Made by a program: the position numbers and the translations under genes
Shown here: one piece after another, positions 5,982 through 8,822 of the stretch
How positions within the stretch are numbered: position 1 is the first letter of the stretch
Layout of the letters: each line of letters opens with the position of its first letter
Origin: Planctomycetaceae bacterium
GTDB taxonomy: Bacteria; Planctomycetota; Planctomycetia; Pirellulales; Thermoguttaceae
Length of the DNA: 8,822 nt
Reading direction: 5' to 3'
Assembly: GCA_003509805.1 (NCBI GenBank)
Contig: DOMV01000014.1
Span: 1-8,822, forward strand
Notes under the pieces: model-generated
What the model was told of the DNA's origin: nothing
Databases searched by the model: none
The model's input: only the letters and a program-made list of their open reading frames with translations

Positions 5982-8822
5982 TCACATCAATCGGAACTGA
6001 TTGTCGAGACAAATCGCGGCAAAAGCGTCGGCGTATTTCGGCGGATTGGGATTGGGCTCGAAATGACCGGCCCGAACATGACGAACGACCTGCCGTGCCG
6101 TTGCCACCGCTTCGCGGAGTTCCTCGTCGGTCCATTCGGCCGATTCCTCCTTCGTTTTCGCGATGTCCTTCGGAAGGTTGACGTATCCGAGTCGTACGGT
6201 TTTCCCGACGATTTGCGGCATCCGGAACCCGAGGGCCTCGCGATAAAGCGGCAATTGGAGATCGACCCAGCGTTTCGGCGTTCCCGCCCGGTGTACCTTT
6301 TCGGGAGTCGGACCGGTGTCGGAGGTTTTATAGTCGAAGACGACGTACGTTTCGGTCCGGGGATTATAATCGATCCGGTCGATACGCCCCTTGAGACGAA
6401 TCGGTGTGCCGTCGACGTCGAACGGTATGTCGAACGGGTATTCCGTTTGAATGATGACGTTTCCGCATTCCGTCCACGCCGCCTGCCAACGCGCGAACGC
6501 ACGGAGCCGGTATCGAATTTGCTCGACCTGGATTTCGACCACCGTACGCGGCGAAGGTCCGTAACGGGCGAGGACGATACGGTCGAGTTCGCGGTCGAGG
6601 CGGTCCGAGACGACATCCGCATTCGTCGCGCCGACGATGTTCTCGTCGCGGGCAAAAGCGTCCAGGACCTCGTGTACCAGCGCACCGAAGGCGAGGGCGT
6701 CGAGTTCCTCCGCCCGATCGTCGAGCGATTCCAAATGAAGGCGGTGTTTCAGGAAATAACGGTAGGGACAGGCGAGATAATCCCGGAATTCCGTCACACG
6801 CATGGAATCGGGCGGATTCGTTGGTCGCGGCAATTCGGGGGGAACGAAAGCCGCCTCGCCGTTCGCATGACCGGGACGTATCGATCCCGGAAAAACGACC
6901 ACGGGGGGCATGACACCGCCGTCGGTATCGGCGCCGGAATCGGCGTCGGTATCGCCAAAAAACCGGCAGGCCCTGCGTGCGATGGTTTCACGATCACATG
7001 CGAAAAACAGGCGGCTCGGAAGCAAGGCGTTGCCCTCTGAAGAACGACGCCCGGAAACCAGAAGGATGCGGTCCTCATCCCGCATTCCGCCGTGGAAACC
7101 GTCGTTGCCACTGCAACCGGCGTCGGCACGGCAACCGTTGTCAACCCCGCGACCGTCGTCCCTCGATTTCCTGCTGTTCATGATGACGGACAAGGCGTAG
7201 GCGTCCCGGGCGTGACGTCGCTCGTTGTCTTCCAGCCCGAGATGGCGGCGAATCCGGTTCGGCAGGAACATGTCCGAGGAAAGGGACGCCGAGATTTTCC
7301 CTTCATTCATCCCCGTGATGGCGATTGCCGCCGAATCGTCCATCGCCAATTCCAACCAGCCCAGCAATTCGATTGATTCACGGTCGTTTTCCGGGGGAAT
7401 ACGCAACGAATCGAGTTGGCGAAGCACCAATTCCATCATGGTTGTCGACGACAGGCTGGTCCGGGACCGGCTTGTCGGTACAACGGACGCGACAACGGCA
7501 TCCGGGACGGCCTGGATATTCCGGAGCGTCTCTTCCAGCACGCCGAGCCCTTCCCGGACGAGGCGGTCTTTTTTCCGCATGGACCCGCTGAAAAGGGTTT
7601 TCATCAGGTTCCATAATCCTTCGCACCGGATACGGGGTGATGCGGCCGTTTCCCCGCCGGGAGAAGACAAATAATCGTCCAAATAATCGTCCAGGGTTGC
7701 GGCGAAAACCCGAAGGGCGTTGAAATCATGCCGGGAATGCGGGTGTCGTTCATCCGTTTTTCGATGCCAATCCTCGTCGCGTCGCGGAACGGTGAGCGGC
7801 ATAAACGTCGTTCGATAGATGTCCAGTTCCGTCAGCAGATCGCATGAAACGGGCTCCTGATTTGTCGGCGTCTCCCCGTTTGGGGCGCCGTTGTGAATGC
7901 GCTTTCCGTCGTGACAACAAAAGGATGCGAACACGGGATGGCGGATCAGGGCGGCGAAATCGTCGAAACGGCGTCCCTCCGGAAACCGGGCCATCGCTTC
8001 GAGCAAACGATAAACCGAAGTCGTGTTCATGGGCGTGCCACCGCCGTAACGGGCCTTCAAATCGCATTGCCGCATCTGTTCCTCAAGATGCGGGACAACC
8101 TCCTCGTCGGGAACGCCGATCGTAATCTCGTCCGACGCGGGCGGCGTGGAACAACCGGCCAATCGCGACATCCATCGAAGCACCGCGGTTGCCTGGTCGG
8201 CGGCGGTCGATTCCGCACGGATCGCCTTTTCGGGAATATCGATCCGCAATTCATCCGCCCAGCGTTCGGGAAGGACGCAGCCGAACGCATCGAAACGTTC
8301 CCGCTCCGATTCCGGGGCGAAAACGAGGATACGCACCCTCTCGGCAATCATTTCGAGCAACCGTTTCTGCGTGCGATTCAGGTCGACGGTCCCGATCAAC
8401 ACGATCTCTTTCGTATGCGGGGGACACCTGCGCGGTTCTTCATTTTCGAGCGCGAAAAGCCGGGCCGTCTGGATGTCCCACAGGTCGAGCGCATCAAGCC
8501 GGCGCAGGTAGCCCCGCTCAAGATCGGCCAGCACGTCCCAGCGTTCCCCTTCCTCGACGACGCCCAATTCCCGGCACAGCGCCGCGACGCGGTCGCAATC
8601 GAGCGTTTCGGCGGCCAGTTCGCGATGGAGCCGGGCAAACACCTTTCCCAGATCAAGCCAGGCAATCAAATCGTCCGGTTCAGGCGGATGGGGAAGCAGC
8701 CGGGCGAACAAATCCGGAGCGGCGTCACGATAATCCTTGAGGGCCGCGACCCAGGCGAATTGTTGCGTCATGTCGTCCGCCCGGGGCCGTTTGAGCGGAT
8801 AAAGTTCCTCCGGCAACCGGCC
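5982..8822 (-). CDS. AddB-like PD-(D/E)XK nuclease with inactive-type helicase region, N-terminally truncated by window edge
   Basis: The frame is open to the window edge. At least 946 codons are present, beginning GRLPEELYPLKRP, a stretch I know from inside this family about 70 residues after the true start; the TTG at 8816 is not the start. Numbered from 8816, the helicase-like part includes the typical ITGMNEGKISAS...DMFLPNRIRRHLGL (500-528) and DNERRHARDAY (530-540). The C-terminal RecB-type nuclease has CPYRYFLKHRL (683-693), GALVHEVLD (711-719, His715), GRIDRID (810-816, Asp813), VVFDYK (825-830, Asp828 and Lys830) and QLPLYRE (854-860), so all nuclease motifs are intact. AddB works with AddA in double-strand-end resection for recombination; no addA is in the window. 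Classic AddB and Cas4 hold an iron-sulfur cluster with one Cys before and three after the nuclease core; here only Cys683 and Cys936 fit, so the cluster is probably absent. Two Gly/Asp-rich inserts (about 548-580 and 621-634) look lineage-specific. Confidence 0.85.
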   Translation of the reverse strand, partial: GRLPEELYPLKRPRADDMTQQFAWVAALKDYRDAAPDLFARLLPHPPEPDDLIAWLDLGKVFARLHRELAAETLDCDRVAALCRELGVVEEGERWDVLADLERGYLRRLDALDLWDIQTARLFALENEEPRRCPPHTKEIVLIGTVDLNRTQKRLLEMIAERVRILVFAPESERERFDAFGCVLPERWADELRIDIPEKAIRAESTAADQATAVLRWMSRLAGCSTPPASDEITIGVPDEEVVPHLEEQMRQCDLKARYGGGTPMNTTSVYRLLEAMARFPEGRRFDDFAALIRHPVFASFCCHDGKRIHNGAPNGETPTNQEPVSCDLLTELDIYRTTFMPLTVPRRDEDWHRKTDERHPHSRHDFNALRVFAATLDDYLDDYLSSPGGETAASPRIRCEGLWNLMKTLFSGSMRKKDRLVREGLGVLEETLRNIQAVPDAVVASVVPTSRSRTSLSSTTMMELVLRQLDSLRIPPENDRESIELLGWLELAMDDSAAIAITGMNEGKISASLSSDMFLPNRIRRHLGLEDNERRHARDAYALSVIMNSRKSRDDGRGVDNGCRADAGCSGNDGFHGGMRDEDRILLVSGRRSSEGNALLPSRLFFACDRETIARRACRFFGDTDADSGADTDGGVMPPVVVFPGSIRPGHANGEAAFVPPELPRPTNPPDSMRVTEFRDYLACPYRYFLKHRLHLESLDDRAEELDALAFGALVHEVLDAFARDENIVGATNADVVSDRLDRELDRIVLARYGPSPRTVVEIQVEQIRYRLRAFARWQAAWTECGNVIIQTEYPFDIPFDVDGTPIRLKGRIDRIDYNPRTETYVVFDYKTSDTGPTPEKVHRAGTPKRWVDLQLPLYREALGFRMPQIVGKTVRLGYVNLPKDIAKTKEESAEWTDEELREAVATARQVVRHVRAGHFEPNPNPPKYADAFAAICLDNQFRLM

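Noticed and set aside
6063..7040. A 325-codon plus-strand frame
   Set aside because: It is antisense to the nuclease motifs of the AddB-like gene and has no recognisable features of its own.

Overview
The window looks like chromosomal DNA from a planctomycete-like bacterium (Planctomycetota). The basis is gene recognition, not a phylogenetic test. The last gene resembles the large AddB-like nuclease/helicase proteins I know from that phylum. The 794-aa exported protein has a C-terminal beta-barrel segment of a type seen there. A 20-codon reading frame at the left edge begins like planctomycete tyrosine recombinases. All supported genes and the tRNA lie on the minus strand, so transcription runs from high to low coordinates.

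Layout in transcription order: (1) 8822-5982, an AddB-like PD-(D/E)XK nuclease, missing its N-terminus at the window edge. (2) 5981-5735, a 247-bp spacer holding one copy of a structured repeat, a short hairpin and a 10-bp tandem repeat. (3) 5734-4244, a multi-spanning GT-C type glycosyltransferase, followed after 19 bp by (4) 4224-3346, a RarD/EamA-type permease. These two probably form an operon. (5) 3345-2873, a 473-bp gap with no credible gene; it holds a second, inverted copy of the same repeat plus two dyads. (6) 2872-488, a signal-peptide-bearing protein with a Cys motif, a Gln-rich tract, a charged helical segment and a C-terminal beta-barrel. (7) 487-304, a short spacer with a hairpin and a 16-bp direct repeat. 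(8) 264-192, tRNA-Lys(CUU) with a good sigma70-type promoter. (9) 81-19, a very short frame resembling the start of a tyrosine recombinase and closed by a stop.

The genes do not obviously form one pathway. They cover DNA end processing/repair, envelope glycosylation, small-molecule transport and an outer-membrane protein. The most noteworthy feature is a pair of roughly 150-bp repeats in inverted orientation on either side of the glycosyltransferase-rarD pair. Each copy contains a long internal palindrome (GCCTGCCGC/GCGGCAGGC). The tRNA-Lys/recombinase-like corner may be the scar of an integration event. I found no CRISPR array, complete insertion sequence or convincing new defence system.
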